A stretch of 64,000 nt of DNA, from NCBI RefSeq assembly GCF_019931755.1, contig NZ_CP082918.1:3080001-3144000 (forward strand), in the 5' to 3' direction. This stretch comes from Sutcliffiella horikoshii (GTDB lineage Bacteria > Bacillota > Bacilli > Bacillales > Bacillaceae_I). Below the pieces are notes generated by a model. It saw nothing but the letters and a program-made list of their open reading frames with translations, made no database searches and was not told the origin of the DNA. A program made the position numbers and the translations under genes. The first letter of the stretch is position 1; each line of letters starts with the position of its first letter. Shown here piece by piece: positions 19,578 through 29,313 of this stretch.

Positions 19578-20819
19578 TTAGCTTAAAACTCTCTCAACAG
19601 ACTCTTCTCCGAGCTTGAATGCCACATGAAGTGCCTCCACTGCACGAACCATCTCTGCTACATCAACCACAGTAGAAACTTTGATTTCTGATGTGCTGAC
19701 CATTTTGACATGGATGCCTTCAGTGGCAAGGACCTGGAACATTTCCGCCGCAACCCCTGGATTTGAAACCATACCGGATCCAACGATGGAAACCTTCGCT
19801 AAACCGCTCTCCTGCTCGATTCCCGTGAATCCTAAACGGCCTTGATGCTGCTCTAACACTTCAATCGTTTCTTTTACGTCTACTGTTTTAACAGAGAACG
19901 AAATGTTTGTTGTATCTTTATCCATGCTCGTTTGAATGATGATATCCACATTCAAACTGTGCTGAGCTAATGTCGTGAAGATGGTGGATAAGGTATGTAG
20001 TTCATTTGGCAAGCCACATACGGTAATGCGGGTGATTTGGTCTTCGAATGCTATTCCTCTGACAACTAGATTTTTTTCCATGGATACTTCCTCCTCAATA
20101 ATCGTTCCTTCTTCCTCTTCCATACTGGATCGCACAACCAGCTGTACGCCATAATTTTTTGCAAATTCAACCGCACGTGGGTGAAGCACACCTGCCCCTA
20201 AGTTTGCCAGTTCCAGCATTTCATCGTACGCAATTGCAGCAAGCTTTCTTGCACCTTTTACATAACGAGGGTCTGTCGTGAATACTCCCGTCACATCTGT
20301 ATAAATATCACACTTCTCCGCTTGTAAAGCAGCCGCTAATGCAACCGCAGTTGTATCGGAACCGCCTCTGCCCAGTGTGGTAATCTCGTTATTAGCAGTA
20401 ATTCCTTGGAAGCCCGCAACAATGACAATCTTACCTGCATCCAAATAACTTTTTAATAGATCTGTCTCAATATGCGTAATTCTAGCGTTTCCGTGTACAG
20501 GCTCTGTTCGAATTCCTGCCTGCCAGCCTGTCAATGATACTGCTTCATGGCCTCTAACTTGCAATGCCATTGCCAATAAGGAGATGGTAATTTGTTCACC
20601 TGTTGTCAAAAGCATATCCATGTCGCGCTTGCTTGGATGGGGGTTGATTGCATTTGCTAAAGTTAACAGTTCGTCTGTTGTTTTGCCCATTGCCGATACG
20701 ACGACAACCACTTTGTTTCCGTTTTCCACTTCATTGATGACTCGACTTGCAACGTGCTGAATTCGTTCAACCGAGCCCACTGATGTTCCTCCGAATTTCT
20801 GTACAACAATCGTTGACAT
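19578..20819 (-). CDS. lysC: Aspartokinase II, lysine-sensitive
   Basis: A 413-residue class with an N-terminal amino-acid kinase domain (IVVQKFGGTSVGS, TTLGRGGSDTTAVALAAAL, TDVTGVFTTDPR) and two C-terminal ACT domains (SIVGSGMVSNPGVAAEMF). It phosphorylates aspartate at the start of lysine/diaminopimelate and threonine/methionine synthesis. The internal start giving a free beta subunit in B. subtilis may exist but was not resolved. The start is placed at MSTIVVQKF with AAGGG 10 bp upstream; upstream in-frame ATGs have worse spacing. It is preceded by a lysine riboswitch. Confidence 0.95.
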   Translation of the reverse strand: MSTIVVQKFGGTSVGSVERIQHVASRVINEVENGNKVVVVVSAMGKTTDELLTLANAINPHPSKRDMDMLLTTGEQITISLLAMALQVRGHEAVSLTGWQAGIRTEPVHGNARITHIETDLLKSYLDAGKIVIVAGFQGITANNEITTLGRGGSDTTAVALAAALQAEKCDIYTDVTGVFTTDPRYVKGARKLAAIAYDEMLELANLGAGVLHPRAVEFAKNYGVQLVVRSSMEEEEGTIIEEEVSMEKNLVVRGIAFEDQITRITVCGLPNELHTLSTIFTTLAQHSLNVDIIIQTSMDKDTTNISFSVKTVDVKETIEVLEQHQGRLGFTGIEQESGLAKVSIVGSGMVSNPGVAAEMFQVLATEGIHVKMVSTSEIKVSTVVDVAEMVRAVEALHVAFKLGEESVERVLS

Positions 20820-20907
20820 GTGCACCATTCCCTTTTCATTGATTAGTCTCATCATAATGTTAGATAGTTCTCAGTACGCATTTAGCCATGGCAGCTTTTT
20901 TTGGATA

Positions 20908-21160
20908 TAAAAAAACAGCAATGAGCTAATGTCTCATTGCTGTGATTGGTAAAATAAAGAATCCGTTCACGCGGTGAGATAGCTCTCCAGGCAGCACAAA
21001 GACAACCTGACAGTCCTACATTTCTTAAACGCAGAACCAGTAAAAAAAAGAAAAAGAGACTTTTTTTTACTTCGGCGATCCTCCCCTTTCCGTAATCATC
21101 TCGGAAGCTCTTTCTTCTCCGATTACATACTTTTGAAGTTCGCACCTCTATCATCACTTC
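20908..21160 (-). promoter_or_regulatory. Lysine riboswitch (L box) with terminator, controlling lysC
   Basis: The minus strand contains the L-box core in order: GATAGAGGTGCGAACTTC, GGGGAGGATCGCCGAAG, ACTGGTTCTGCG, GGACTGTCAGG and CTGGAGAGCTATCTCACC. GATAG near 21150 and CTATC near 20980 close the aptamer. It is followed by a terminator (CAGCAATGAG/CTCATTGCTG then seven T, 20908-20942). High lysine should favour the terminator and shut off lysC. Confidence 0.95.
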
Positions 21161-21196
21161 ATCGATTTGAAGTGGCACATTATGAAATTAATAGTG

Positions 21197-21225
21197 ATTA
21201 TATCAGACAATAAGATTCCTTACAA
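21197..21225 (-). promoter_or_regulatory. Sigma-A promoter of the lysC leader
   Basis: TTGTAA and TATAAT spaced 17 bp on the minus strand lie about 40 bp upstream of the riboswitch aptamer and just past the uvrC stop. Confidence 0.75.
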
Positions 21226-21228
21226 CAC

Positions 21229-23001
21229 CTATTCACGAAGTTTTTTAAAAATTTCTTCAGCTATCGGCTTCGGTATTTTGGCAACTTGTATTTCTTCGAC
21301 AGTAGCTTCTTTCATCTTTGCAACAGAACCGAAGTGTTTCATAAGGGCCTTTTTCCTGGTTGCCCCAACCCCTGTGATTTCATCAAGTATGGATTGGAAC
21401 ACGCTTTTGCTTCTAATTTGACGATGGAAAGTAATCGCAAATCTGTGGACTTCATCTTGAATTCGTTGCAGAAGATAGAACTCTTGACTCGTTCTCTCAA
21501 GCGGAACGATCATGGCATCTTCGCCGGCAAGAAGGTTACTCGTTCTATGTTTATCATCTTTGGCAAGGCCGACAATCGGAACAAATAAATCCAATTCATT
21601 TTCAAGGACGTCCCTTACAGCACTCATATGGCCTTTGGCACCATCGATCACGATCAGGTCCGGGAGCGGTAATGATTCTTTCAAAACACGTGTGTACCTT
21701 CTTCTGACTACTTCCCTCATGGATTCATAGTCATCAGGTCCTTGGACGCTTTTGGTTTTATATTTACGGTATTCTCGTTTCTCGGGTTTTCCATCGATGA
21801 ATACAACCATGGCAGAAACAGGATCCGTTCCTTGGATATTCGAGTTATCAAATGCTTCTATGCGGTGTGGAGTCATGATGCCCAGTATTTCCCCAAGGTT
21901 CTCCACAGCTTTTATCGTTCGGCTTTCATCACGTTCAATCAAGGAGAACTTTTCACCGAGGGCAACTTTTGCATTTTTGTTTGCCAGATCAACAAGCTGC
22001 TTTTTTTTCCCACGTTGCGGCTGTAGCACATTGGTTTGTAATAGTTCTTGTGCTAGCGGCAGGTCAATTTGACTAGGAAGCATCACTTCTTTTGGGACAA
22101 AATGATTTTGCTTGGAATAGAACTGCCCAAGGAATGTCAGGAAATCCTCTCCCGGTTCATTGTAAATCGGGAATAGTGATACATCTCGTTCAATCAATTT
22201 CCCCTGACGGATGAAAAAGACCTGCACACACATCCAGCCCTTGTCAAAAGCAAATCCGAAAACATCCCTGTCGACAAAGTCGTTCATCTCCATTTTCTGC
22301 TTTTCCATTGTCGCTTCAATGTTGATGATTTGGTCCCGGAATTCCTGTGCACGTTCAAATTCCAGGTTCTCTGAGGCTTTCATCATTTTATCCGTTAGCT
22401 CGTTTTTGACTTCTTTATAACCTCCGTTAAGAAACCGGACAATTCCATCAACCATTTGTTTGTTCGTTTCCTCAGATACATGTTCCACACATGGAGCAAG
22501 GCATTGACCCATGTGATAGTAAAGGCAAACCCTGTCTGGCAGCGTCATGCATTTTCTAAGTGGGTAGATACGATCGAGCAGCTTTTTCGTTTCATTTGCC
22601 GCTTGAACATTTGGGTATGGTCCAAAGTATTTCCCTTTATCCTTTTGCACTTTACGAGTGATTAATAAACGCGGGTGCTTTTCCGCTGTAATTTTTATAA
22701 AAGGATAACGTTTGTCATCTTTCAGCATGACATTATATTTAGGGTTGTGTTTTTTTATAAGATTCAGTTCCAGTATTAACGCTTCGATATTGGAGGAAGT
22801 CACGATATATTCAAAGTCCACAATTTCATTTACAAGTCGGAGCGTTTTCCCGTCATGACTCCCTGTAAAATAAGAGCGGACACGATTTTTGAGCACCTTC
22901 GCCTTTCCGACATAGATGATGGTTCCTTGACGATCCTTCATCAGGTAACATCCCGGTTGGTCAGGCAGTATGGCAAGTTTTTCTTTTAATGATTCATTCA
23001 A
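21229..23001 (-). CDS. uvrC: UvrABC excision nuclease subunit C
   Basis: A 590-residue dual-incision nuclease of nucleotide excision repair. It has an N-terminal GIY-YIG nuclease domain ([21 protein letters not shown]) with a cysteine cluster near [25 protein letters not shown] motif for UvrB contact is near residue 205. The C-terminal RNase H-like domain contains [10 protein letters not shown] and VIDGAKGH, and a helix-hairpin-helix tail ends the protein. The start is TTG after GGGAGGAG. It lies downstream of trxA as in B. subtilis. Confidence 0.97.
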   Translation of the reverse strand: MNESLKEKLAILPDQPGCYLMKDRQGTIIYVGKAKVLKNRVRSYFTGSHDGKTLRLVNEIVDFEYIVTSSNIEALILELNLIKKHNPKYNVMLKDDKRYPFIKITAEKHPRLLITRKVQKDKGKYFGPYPNVQAANETKKLLDRIYPLRKCMTLPDRVCLYYHMGQCLAPCVEHVSEETNKQMVDGIVRFLNGGYKEVKNELTDKMMKASENLEFERAQEFRDQIINIEATMEKQKMEMNDFVDRDVFGFAFDKGWMCVQVFFIRQGKLIERDVSLFPIYNEPGEDFLTFLGQFYSKQNHFVPKEVMLPSQIDLPLAQELLQTNVLQPQRGKKKQLVDLANKNAKVALGEKFSLIERDESRTIKAVENLGEILGIMTPHRIEAFDNSNIQGTDPVSAMVVFIDGKPEKREYRKYKTKSVQGPDDYESMREVVRRRYTRVLKESLPLPDLIVIDGAKGHMSAVRDVLENELDLFVPIVGLAKDDKHRTSNLLAGEDAMIVPLERTSQEFYLLQRIQDEVHRFAITFHRQIRSKSVFQSILDEITGVGATRKKALMKHFGSVAKMKEATVEEIQVAKIPKPIAEEIFKKLRE

Positions 23002-23130
23002 CGTTTTCTCCTCCCAACCAAAGATTTTTTCATATGTAACTATTATACCTTGTTTCGTACGTATGTTCCATTTGGAAGTATTAGGTTAGTCGGAGAGGAT
23101 GATGGGACAGGGGCGGGGACTCTGGCGATG

Positions 23131-23272
23131 ACGATTTTATTGATATATCCCGATATTTCTTGATAAAACCCTAAGTTTTCTTGATATAATTCATTTTTTC
23201 TTGATATAATCGCAAATTTATTGATATATCCTAAATTTTCTCGATATATCCCAAATTTTTCTCGATATCCGC
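23131..23272. repeat. Tandem array of about seven 20-21-bp units
   Basis: TTGATATA or TCGATATA recurs at 23140, 23160, 23181, 23201, 23221, 23241 and 23262 with linkers such as TCCTAAATTTTC. It lies between the trxA terminator and uvrC. The minus-strand frame of 92 codons over it encodes a YREN/YINK-like repeat peptide with no ribosome site and is treated as non-coding. Confidence 0.85.
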
Positions 23273-23307
23273 CGACTCGGCATCCTGATTCTGTCACTTT
23301 ACACGCA

Positions 23308-23336
23308 AAAAGCCCGGTCACAGGACCGGGCTTTCT
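23308..23336 (-). terminator. Terminator of trxA
   Basis: AAAGCCCGGTC pairs with GACCGGGCTTT, followed by TTG, on the minus strand, 11 bp after the trxA stop. Confidence 0.85.
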
Positions 23337-23346
23337 CCAAAACGCA

Positions 23347-23661
23347 TTAAGCGTGCTTGTTTAATAGTTCAGCCAAAGCTTCTTTCGGTTGGAAACCTAC
23401 TGCTTTGTCTACTACTTCACCATTTTTGATAACAAGTAAAGTTGGGATGCTCATAACGCCGAACTTGCCAGCAGTTTCTTGGTTCTCATCCACATCAACT
23501 TTAACGATTTTCACTTTGTCGCCCATGTCTTGATCTAGTTCTTCAAGAACTGGAGCGATCATTTTACAAGGTCCGCACCATGGCGCCCAGAAATCTGCAA
23601 GAACTAGGCCTTCGCCAGTTTCTTGTGTGAAGTTTTGGTCAGTTGCATTTGTAATTGCCAT
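23347..23661 (-). CDS. trxA: Thioredoxin
   Basis: A 104-residue thioredoxin with the redox-active WCGPC (cysteines 29 and 32), the conserved cis-proline region [13 protein letters not shown] and FWAPW before the active site. It is the cytosolic disulfide reductant. GGAGGAATTTATT precedes the ATG. About 100 bp upstream TGCTATACT (AGTATA at 23762-23767 on the plus strand) could be an extended -10. It is monocistronic by its terminator. Confidence 0.98.
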   Translation of the reverse strand: MAITNATDQNFTQETGEGLVLADFWAPWCGPCKMIAPVLEELDQDMGDKVKIVKVDVDENQETAGKFGVMSIPTLLVIKNGEVVDKAVGFQPKEALAELLNKHA

Positions 23662-23860
23662 AATAAATTCCTCCTAAGCCTTTTATCTCACAGTTAACAA
23701 TATATGCTGTTAATGTGTTCTCTGACAGATGGAAAATCTTTCAGAGTTTTACTATAGCTAAAGTATAGCATTTAGCGCATAGTGTTGCTAATTATTTGCT
23801 TCGTTATAGGTTTACCCGTTTTCGATCATTTTATTTCATACTAAGATTCCCCGACACGCC

Positions 23861-23988
23861 GCTGGTGATTTCCGCACTGGGCTTAGCTTTCCTAGGGGCG
23901 CTGCTGGAGCCTCCTCGCTTCGCTGCGGGGTCTCAACATTGTCGCTACTCCCCCGCTGGAGTCTTCGCCTTTTGCTCCAATCACCAGC
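23861..23988 (+). repeat. GC-rich dispersed element, copy R3 (family B)
   Basis: A perfect 10-bp terminal inverted repeat GCTGGTGATT/AATCACCAGC encloses the common core (GAGCCTCCTCGCTTCGCTGC, GGGGTCTCAACA, CCCCCGCTGGAGTC). The T-to-G change on the left arm is matched by A-to-C on the right when compared with R8. It fills most of the 399-bp gap between etfA and trxA; the rest is the etfA terminator and the trxA promoter region. Confidence 0.92.
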
Positions 23989-24011
23989 TAGGTTATCTCT
24001 AATCCATCACA

Positions 24012-24050
24012 CCAAAACAGCCAAGCACCCAAAAGTGCCTGGCTGTTTAA
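24012..24050 (-). terminator. Terminator of the fadR-fadB-etfB-etfA operon
   Basis: AAACAGCCAGGCACTT pairs with GGGTGCTTGGCTGTTT around a small loop on the minus strand, 11 bp after the etfA stop, with TTTTGG following. Confidence 0.85.
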
Positions 24051-24060
24051 TGATTCAAAC

Positions 24061-25038
24061 TTAGTTTGTTACCAATAGCTTTTTGAATTCAGCTGTTAAC
24101 ATTGGTACTACTTCGAACAGGTCACCTACGATACCGTAGTCAGCTACTTTGAAAATGTTTGCTTCTGGGTCTTTGTTGATTGCGACGATTACTTTGGAGT
24201 TGGACATACCAGCAAGATGCTGAATAGCTCCGGAAATACCGCATGCAATGTAAAGGTCAGGTGTTACTACCTTACCTGTTTGACCGATTTGTAAGGAGTA
24301 ATCGCAATAGTCTGCGTCACACGCTCCACGGGATGCACCAACTGCAGCTCCAAGTACGTCTGCCAATTCTTTTAATGGCTCGAAACCATCTTCAGATTTT
24401 ACTCCACGGCCTCCAGCTACTACTACTTTCGCCTCGGAAAGGTCTACACCTTCCGTTGCTTTGCGAACAACTTCTTTAATGATTGTGCGAAGATCTTTTA
24501 CATCCACATCTAGGGAAGATACGTCACCTGAACGAGACTCATCTTTTTCAAGAGATGCGATGTTGTTTGGACGTACCGTTGCAAAAATGACGCCGTCTGT
24601 TACGATTTTCTTTTCAAATGCTTTACCAGAGTAGATTGGTCTTGTGAATACAAGGTTTCCGCCAACCTCTTCCACTTCAGTCGCATCAGAAATTAAGCCA
24701 GAGTTCAATTTGGATGCCAATTTAGGAGATAAGTCTTTTCCTAAAGCTGTATGTCCAAAGATGATTCCTTCTGGGTTTTCGGATTCAATTACCGCCATCA
24801 ATGCTTGAGAGTAGCCATCAGATGTGTACGCTTTCAAGTTTGCGTGTTCAATTGTGACAACGCGGTCTGCACCGTAAGCGATGAGTTCTTGAGCAAGTGA
24901 ACCTACGCCTTCCCCAACTAGTACAGAAACTACTTCTCCACCTTCTGCTACTGTTTTTCCTGCTGCAATTGCTTCAAATGATACATTACGCAATGCGGAA
25001 TCACGCACTTCTGCTAATGTTAATACTTTTCTTGCCAT
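24061..25038 (-). CDS. etfA: Electron transfer flavoprotein alpha subunit
   Basis: A 325-residue subunit with the C-terminal FAD-binding domain (VVVAGGRGVKSEDGFE, GASRGACDADYCDYSLQIGQTGKVVTP, SGAIQHLAGMSNSKVIVAINKD). With EtfB it carries electrons from acyl-CoA dehydrogenases to the quinone pool during beta-oxidation. It has a strong GGAGGAGAC site. It is separated from etfB by a 195-bp gap that contains repeat copy R4, whereas these genes usually lie close together. Confidence 0.97.
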   Translation of the reverse strand: MARKVLTLAEVRDSALRNVSFEAIAAGKTVAEGGEVVSVLVGEGVGSLAQELIAYGADRVVTIEHANLKAYTSDGYSQALMAVIESENPEGIIFGHTALGKDLSPKLASKLNSGLISDATEVEEVGGNLVFTRPIYSGKAFEKKIVTDGVIFATVRPNNIASLEKDESRSGDVSSLDVDVKDLRTIIKEVVRKATEGVDLSEAKVVVAGGRGVKSEDGFEPLKELADVLGAAVGASRGACDADYCDYSLQIGQTGKVVTPDLYIACGISGAIQHLAGMSNSKVIVAINKDPEANIFKVADYGIVGDLFEVVPMLTAEFKKLLVTN

Positions 25039-25087
25039 GTTTGTCTCCTCCTGTCCATGTATCTATCTAAAGTACTTGTTTAACGAC

Positions 25088-25215
25088 GCTTTTGATTTCC
25101 GCAGCTGGCTTCGCTTTCCGCGGGGCACTTGCTGAGCCTCCTCGGCAAGCCTGCGGGGTCTCACCTAAGCGCTACCTCCCGCCGGAGTCTACGCCATCTG
25201 CTCCAATCAAACGCT
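25088..25215 (+). repeat. GC-rich dispersed element, copy R4 (family B), between etfB and etfA
   Basis: TTTGATT...AATCAAA forms the terminal arm pair. The inner arms GCAGCTGGC and GCCATCTGC nearly pair, and the core GAGCCTCCTCGGC...GCGGGGTCTC is present. It lies inside the fad/etf operon transcript, between the etfB stop and the etfA start. Confidence 0.9.
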
Positions 25216-25233
25216 AAATGTTTATATGACGTA

Positions 25234-26007
25234 TTAGATTACTTTCGCTTCGTTTCTTAATGCGGAAACTAGTTCTTTTACTTGAGCATCTAATTCTCCC
25301 TGAAGCACGCGACCTGCTTCTTTTTTCGGTGGAAGGTAGATTTCCAACGTTTTTGTCTTTGCTTCTACATCGTCCTCATCAAGGTCTAGATCGTCTAGTT
25401 CTAGCTCTTCAAGAGGCTTTTTCTTTGCCTTCATGATCCCTGGAAGAGATGGATAGCGCGGGTCGTTTAAACCTTGTTGCGCTGTTACAAGCAACGGAAG
25501 GGAAGTTTCAAGAACTTCGGAATCGCCTTCCACATCACGAACGATCGTAGCTTTTCCGCCCTCAATTTCTAGCTTCGTGATAGTTGTCACGTAAGGAATA
25601 TCCAATAATTCCGCTACACGAGGTCCCACTTGACCAGAACCGCCGTCAATTGCTACGTTACCGCCGATAATTAAATCTGCATCCTTATCTTTTAAGAATT
25701 CAGCCAGGATTTTCGCCGTAGTAAATTGGTCTCCATTTTCTACATCATCTTCCGTGTTGATCAGGACAGCTTTGTCCGCACCCATTGCAAGTGCCGTACG
25801 AAGTTCTTTTTCTGCTTCTTCAGACCCTACTGTCACGACTGTTACTTCTCCGCCATGCGTGTCTCTGACTTGAATTGCTTCCTCTACCGCATACTCGTCG
25901 TATGGGTTAATAATGAATTCTGCACCATCTTCATTTATGCTGCCATTTGAAACCGTTAGTCTTTCCTCCGTATCAAATGTTCTTTTTAATAAAACAAAAA
26001 TATTCAT
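25234..26007 (-). CDS. etfB: Electron transfer flavoprotein beta subunit
   Basis: A 257-residue EtfB that binds AMP and forms the heterodimer with EtfA. Family features are MNIFVLLKRTFDTEERL, NPYDEYAVEEAIQ, ALAMGADKAVLI and GSGQVGPRVAELLDIPYVT. The ATG at 26007 is preferred because AGGAGG lies 7 bp upstream; a GTG directly before it is less well placed. It lies 65 bp downstream of fadB. Confidence 0.97.
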   Translation of the reverse strand: MNIFVLLKRTFDTEERLTVSNGSINEDGAEFIINPYDEYAVEEAIQVRDTHGGEVTVVTVGSEEAEKELRTALAMGADKAVLINTEDDVENGDQFTTAKILAEFLKDKDADLIIGGNVAIDGGSGQVGPRVAELLDIPYVTTITKLEIEGGKATIVRDVEGDSEVLETSLPLLVTAQQGLNDPRYPSLPGIMKAKKKPLEELELDDLDLDEDDVEAKTKTLEIYLPPKKEAGRVLQGELDAQVKELVSALRNEAKVI

Positions 26008-26072
26008 CACAGTACCTCCTGTTTAAACATTATTTTTATTAGTAATATTCAGATTTTATATTATAAAAAAAA

Positions 26073-26846
26073 TTACTTCCCTTTAAATTCGGGAGCTCTT
26101 TTTTCCATAAACGCTGTAATACCTTCCTTGCCATCTTCTGATGTGAAGACTTTACCAAATAATTGTGCCTCTCTGTCTACCCCTTGATAAAATTCTTCAT
26201 GTTTTGCGTATCGGGACAATTCAATAACAGAAGCAACCGATATAGGTCCTTTTTGTGCTATCTTTTTCGCCATCTTCAAAGCTTCATCCATTAAAACTTC
26301 TTCATCGACGGCCTTATTGGCAAGTCCCCATTGAACTGCTTCTTCCCCAGTCAATGTGTCGCTTGTGAACAGCATTTCAAATGCCTTTGCGGAACCAACC
26401 AGTTTAGGTAAACGCTGTGTTCCGGCAAATCCGGGGATCAAGCCCAATTGCAACTCCGGCAGACCAAGTTTGGCTGTTTTTGTTACCAAGCGGATATGAC
26501 AACCCATTGCAAGCTCAAGGCCACCGCCTAGGGCTGCACCGTGGATGGCTGCGATGATCGGTTTTGGGAAGTTCTCCATTCTTTCAAAAAGATCCTGACC
26601 AAATTTTGCAAGCTCAGCAAATTCTTCCCCAGTTTCCACCGTGGTGAATTCTTTGATATCGGCACCAGCTGAGAAGAATCTACCTTCTCCGTGAAGCAGG
26701 ACAACTCTTACCTCTTCTTGGTTTTCCAGGTCATCCATCAATAATGAAAGCTCTTTCAAAACTGCGGATGACAAAGCATTCGCCGGGGCTTTGTTGATGG
26801 TGATGAGAGCAATTCGATCTTCTACTTTCATTTGTAAGAATTCCAT
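26073..26846 (-). CDS. fadB: Enoyl-CoA hydratase FadB (YsiB)
   Basis: A 257-residue crotonase-fold hydratase for beta-oxidation. The oxyanion-hole segments GRFFSAGADIKEF and AIHGAALGGGLELAMGCHIR and the catalytic-glutamate region LPELQLGLIPGFAGTQRLPKLVG are intact. A strong AAGGAGGG site precedes the ATG. It lies 33 bp after fadR, in the operon fadR-fadB-etfB-etfA. Confidence 0.95.
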   Translation of the reverse strand: MEFLQMKVEDRIALITINKAPANALSSAVLKELSLLMDDLENQEEVRVVLLHGEGRFFSAGADIKEFTTVETGEEFAELAKFGQDLFERMENFPKPIIAAIHGAALGGGLELAMGCHIRLVTKTAKLGLPELQLGLIPGFAGTQRLPKLVGSAKAFEMLFTSDTLTGEEAVQWGLANKAVDEEVLMDEALKMAKKIAQKGPISVASVIELSRYAKHEEFYQGVDREAQLFGKVFTSEDGKEGITAFMEKRAPEFKGK

Positions 26847-26879
26847 TATTAACCCTCCTTATGTAAAACGGAGAGCTAC

Positions 26880-27467
26880 TTAAGGGGTAGCTCCAAACCC
26901 TTTGATTAATAATTCATGTACTCTTGGTGCGATGGATGTCAGGTCGTATTTTTGATCATTCATGACCCAAGTGGTGATTGTTTCATCAATCGTCCCGAAA
27001 ACCATTTGCCTTGCAAGACGGACATCTAAGTCGGAACGAAGCTCACCGTTCTGGGTACCAGCCAGTAAAATTTCATCCACAACATGTAGATACCCTTTTA
27101 GCACCTCGTTAATCTTCAATCGAAGCTCTAAATTGGATTGTCTTAATTCCAACTGCGTTACAATTGCAAGATGGTGATCTTCAGCCAGCATAGAAAAGTG
27201 TTTTTCTATCAACGTTAATAATTTCTCTGTTGATGTCGATTTTCCTGCAATTTCTTGACGAATCTTTTCGACGAAGAGTCCCATTTTTTCTTGAAACAGT
27301 GAAATAAGGATGTCTTCTTTATTTTTAAAATAAAGATAGATGGTCCCGTCTGCTACTCCAGCTTGTTTTGCAATCTTGGAAACTTGTGCTTGGTGGTAGC
27401 CGTTTTCCGCAATGACAATGACTGCGGCATCTATTATTTGTTTATATTTAGGCTTTTGTTGTTTCAA
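26880..27467 (-). CDS. fadR: TetR-family regulator of fatty-acid degradation FadR (YsiA)
   Basis: A 195-residue TetR repressor with an N-terminal helix-turn-helix (IIDAAVIVIAENGYHQAQVS, GVADGTIYLYFKNKEDIL) and a C-terminal acyl-CoA-binding domain. In B. subtilis FadR represses beta-oxidation genes, and long-chain acyl-CoA releases it. A perfect FadR box sits 23 bp upstream of its start, so the operon is self-regulated. Unlike B. subtilis, lcfA is cut off from it by a terminator. Confidence 0.95.
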   Translation of the reverse strand: MKQQKPKYKQIIDAAVIVIAENGYHQAQVSKIAKQAGVADGTIYLYFKNKEDILISLFQEKMGLFVEKIRQEIAGKSTSTEKLLTLIEKHFSMLAEDHHLAIVTQLELRQSNLELRLKINEVLKGYLHVVDEILLAGTQNGELRSDLDVRLARQMVFGTIDETITTWVMNDQKYDLTSIAPRVHELLIKGFGATP

Positions 27468-27489
27468 GCTTTTCGCTCCTTTTTGAAAA

Positions 27490-27543
27490 TGAATGAATAA
27501 TCATTCATATTTTCATGATACTGTACCATGAATGAACTGTCAA
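27490..27543 (-). promoter_or_regulatory. Sigma-A promoter and FadR operator of fadR-fadB-etfBA
   Basis: TTGACA (27538-27543) and TATCAT (27515-27520) are spaced exactly 17 bp on the minus strand. The 18-bp palindrome TGAATGAATAATCATTCA (27490-27507) matches the published B. subtilis FadR consensus TGAATGAMTANTCATTCA at every position and covers the expected start of transcription. A half site TTCATTCATG lies in the promoter spacer. Confidence 0.92.
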
Positions 27544-27581
27544 TCATTATCTTATCATAATTTTAATGCTCGTTACTATAC

Positions 27582-27618
27582 AAAAAAGAGAGAGAGGCTA
27601 CTTTCATCTCCCTCTCTT
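27582..27618 (-). terminator. Terminator of lcfA
   Basis: AAAGAGAGGGAG pairs with CCTCTCTCT, followed by CTTTTTTG on the minus strand, between lcfA and fadR. Confidence 0.8.
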
Positions 27619-27624
27619 TACCTA

Positions 27625-29313
27625 TTACTTTGCGATTTTTTGCTTTTCTTCTTCCACCAATGCTCTTCTGAGGATTTTTCCAACAGCGGTTTTTGGCAGT
27701 TCATCTCTGAATTCATAGTATCTTGGCACTTTGTAGGCAGCAAGATGTTTACGCGTATATTGGTCCAATTCTTCTTCTGTCAGCTTGGATCCAGACTTTT
27801 TCACGATATAGGCTTTAACGGTTTCACCGCGATAGGCATCTGGAATTCCTGCGACTACTACTTCCTGAATTTCTTCATGTTCATAGAGTACTTCTTCGAT
27901 TTCTCGAGGGTAGATATTGAACCCGCCGGCAATAATCATATCTTTTTTACGATCCACCACATAGAAATAACCGCGCTCATCCATATAACCTAAATCTCCG
28001 GTTAGAAGCCAGCCATCTTTTAAGACAGCTTCGGTCTCTTCTTTTCGGTTCCAGTACCCTTTCATGATTTGTGGGCCTCTTACAGCAATTTCTCCTATTT
28101 CACCGGTCGGAGCCAGTTCTCCATTTTCCATGGAAAGAATGACGGATTCAGTATTTGGCCAAGGTATCCCGATACTTCCTGATACCCTTTCATCCCAAAG
28201 GAAATTGGCATGTGTCACAGGAGAGGCTTCTGAGAGTCCATAGCCTTCCACCAGTTTTCCTCCTGTTACACGTTCAAACTGCTCTTGCACCTCAACAGGA
28301 AGTGCAGCGGATCCACTGATACAAGAATCTATGGAAGATAAATCATACTTTTTAATATCAGGATGATTTAAAAGGGCAATATAGATGGTCGGTGCCCCAG
28401 GAAATAAGGTTGGCTTTTCCTTTTGAATGGCTTTCAAAGTGGTTTCAGGGTCGAACTTTGGTAAAAGGACCATTTCAAATGCCTGCATGATAGAAAGGTT
28501 CATCACCGCTGTCATGCCGTACACATGGAAGAACGGCAGAATACCAATCACCTTTTCTTGCGCACGTTTGCATCGATACATCCATTTCACGCTCATCATT
28601 GTGTTAGAAACAAGATTCATATGTGTCAACATAACGCCTTTCGGAAATCCGGTGGTACCGCCTGTATATTGCAACAACGCAAGGTCTTCCTTCGGATCAA
28701 TAGGTACATCAATGGTTTGTGCGTCTGATTGTTTAATAATTTCGGTAAACAAGTGATTTTGTCCACTATGCTCCACCTTCACCACAATTCCGTACTGTTT
28801 TTTCTGAACAAAAGGATAAAGCATATTTTTAGGGAACGGGAGATAGTCCTTTATTCCCGTTACGATGACATGCTTCAACTTTGTTAACGCTTTCACTTTT
28901 GATACTCTGGGATATAAAATATCTAACGTGATAATGACCTCGGAGCCGGAGTCATTGACCTGGTATTCGAGTTCACGTTCCATGTATAGTGGATTTGTCT
29001 GCACCACAATGCCCCCGGCAAATAAGACGCCATAATAGCTGATGACAGCTTGAGGACAGTTTGGGAGCATGATTGACACTCTGTCGCCTTTTTCAATTCC
29101 AAGTCCTTTTAAGTAGTTTGCCAGTTTTAAAGATTGATCATACACTTCTTCAAATGTTAACTTTTTGCCGAGGAAGCTGATAGCCGTTTTTGTTGGATAT
29201 TCTTCCGCCGCTTGTTTCAAATAAGACTGCAGTGTTCGCTCTTCGAAGTTGATCTCATGAGGTATTTCTTCTGGATAAAGTGATAGCCACGGCTTATTCA
29301 CTACTTGCTCCAT
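27625..29313 (-). CDS. lcfA: Long-chain acyl-CoA synthetase
   Basis: A 562-residue AMP-forming ligase (ANL superfamily). It activates fatty acids to acyl-CoA before beta-oxidation. Motifs: P-loop YTGGTTGFPKGVML, GYGLSEASPV, GDLGYMDERGYFYVVDRKKDMI, and the C-terminal PKTAVGKILRRAL with the catalytic lysine. GAGGAGGGAA precedes the ATG. It has its own terminator, and no FadR box was seen in its 132-bp upstream region. Confidence 0.96.
   Translation of the reverse strand: MEQVVNKPWLSLYPEEIPHEINFEERTLQSYLKQAAEEYPTKTAISFLGKKLTFEEVYDQSLKLANYLKGLGIEKGDRVSIMLPNCPQAVISYYGVLFAGGIVVQTNPLYMERELEYQVNDSGSEVIITLDILYPRVSKVKALTKLKHVIVTGIKDYLPFPKNMLYPFVQKKQYGIVVKVEHSGQNHLFTEIIKQSDAQTIDVPIDPKEDLALLQYTGGTTGFPKGVMLTHMNLVSNTMMSVKWMYRCKRAQEKVIGILPFFHVYGMTAVMNLSIMQAFEMVLLPKFDPETTLKAIQKEKPTLFPGAPTIYIALLNHPDIKKYDLSSIDSCISGSAALPVEVQEQFERVTGGKLVEGYGLSEASPVTHANFLWDERVSGSIGIPWPNTESVILSMENGELAPTGEIGEIAVRGPQIMKGYWNRKEETEAVLKDGWLLTGDLGYMDERGYFYVVDRKKDMIIAGGFNIYPREIEEVLYEHEEIQEVVVAGIPDAYRGETVKAYIVKKSGSKLTEEELDQYTRKHLAAYKVPRYYEFRDELPKTAVGKILRRALVEEEKQKIAK

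Noticed and set aside
23043..23321. 92-codon minus-strand frame with YREN/YINK-like peptide repeats
   Set aside because: It simply reads the 20-21-bp tandem array. The period is not a multiple of three, there is no ribosome site, and it runs into the trxA terminator.
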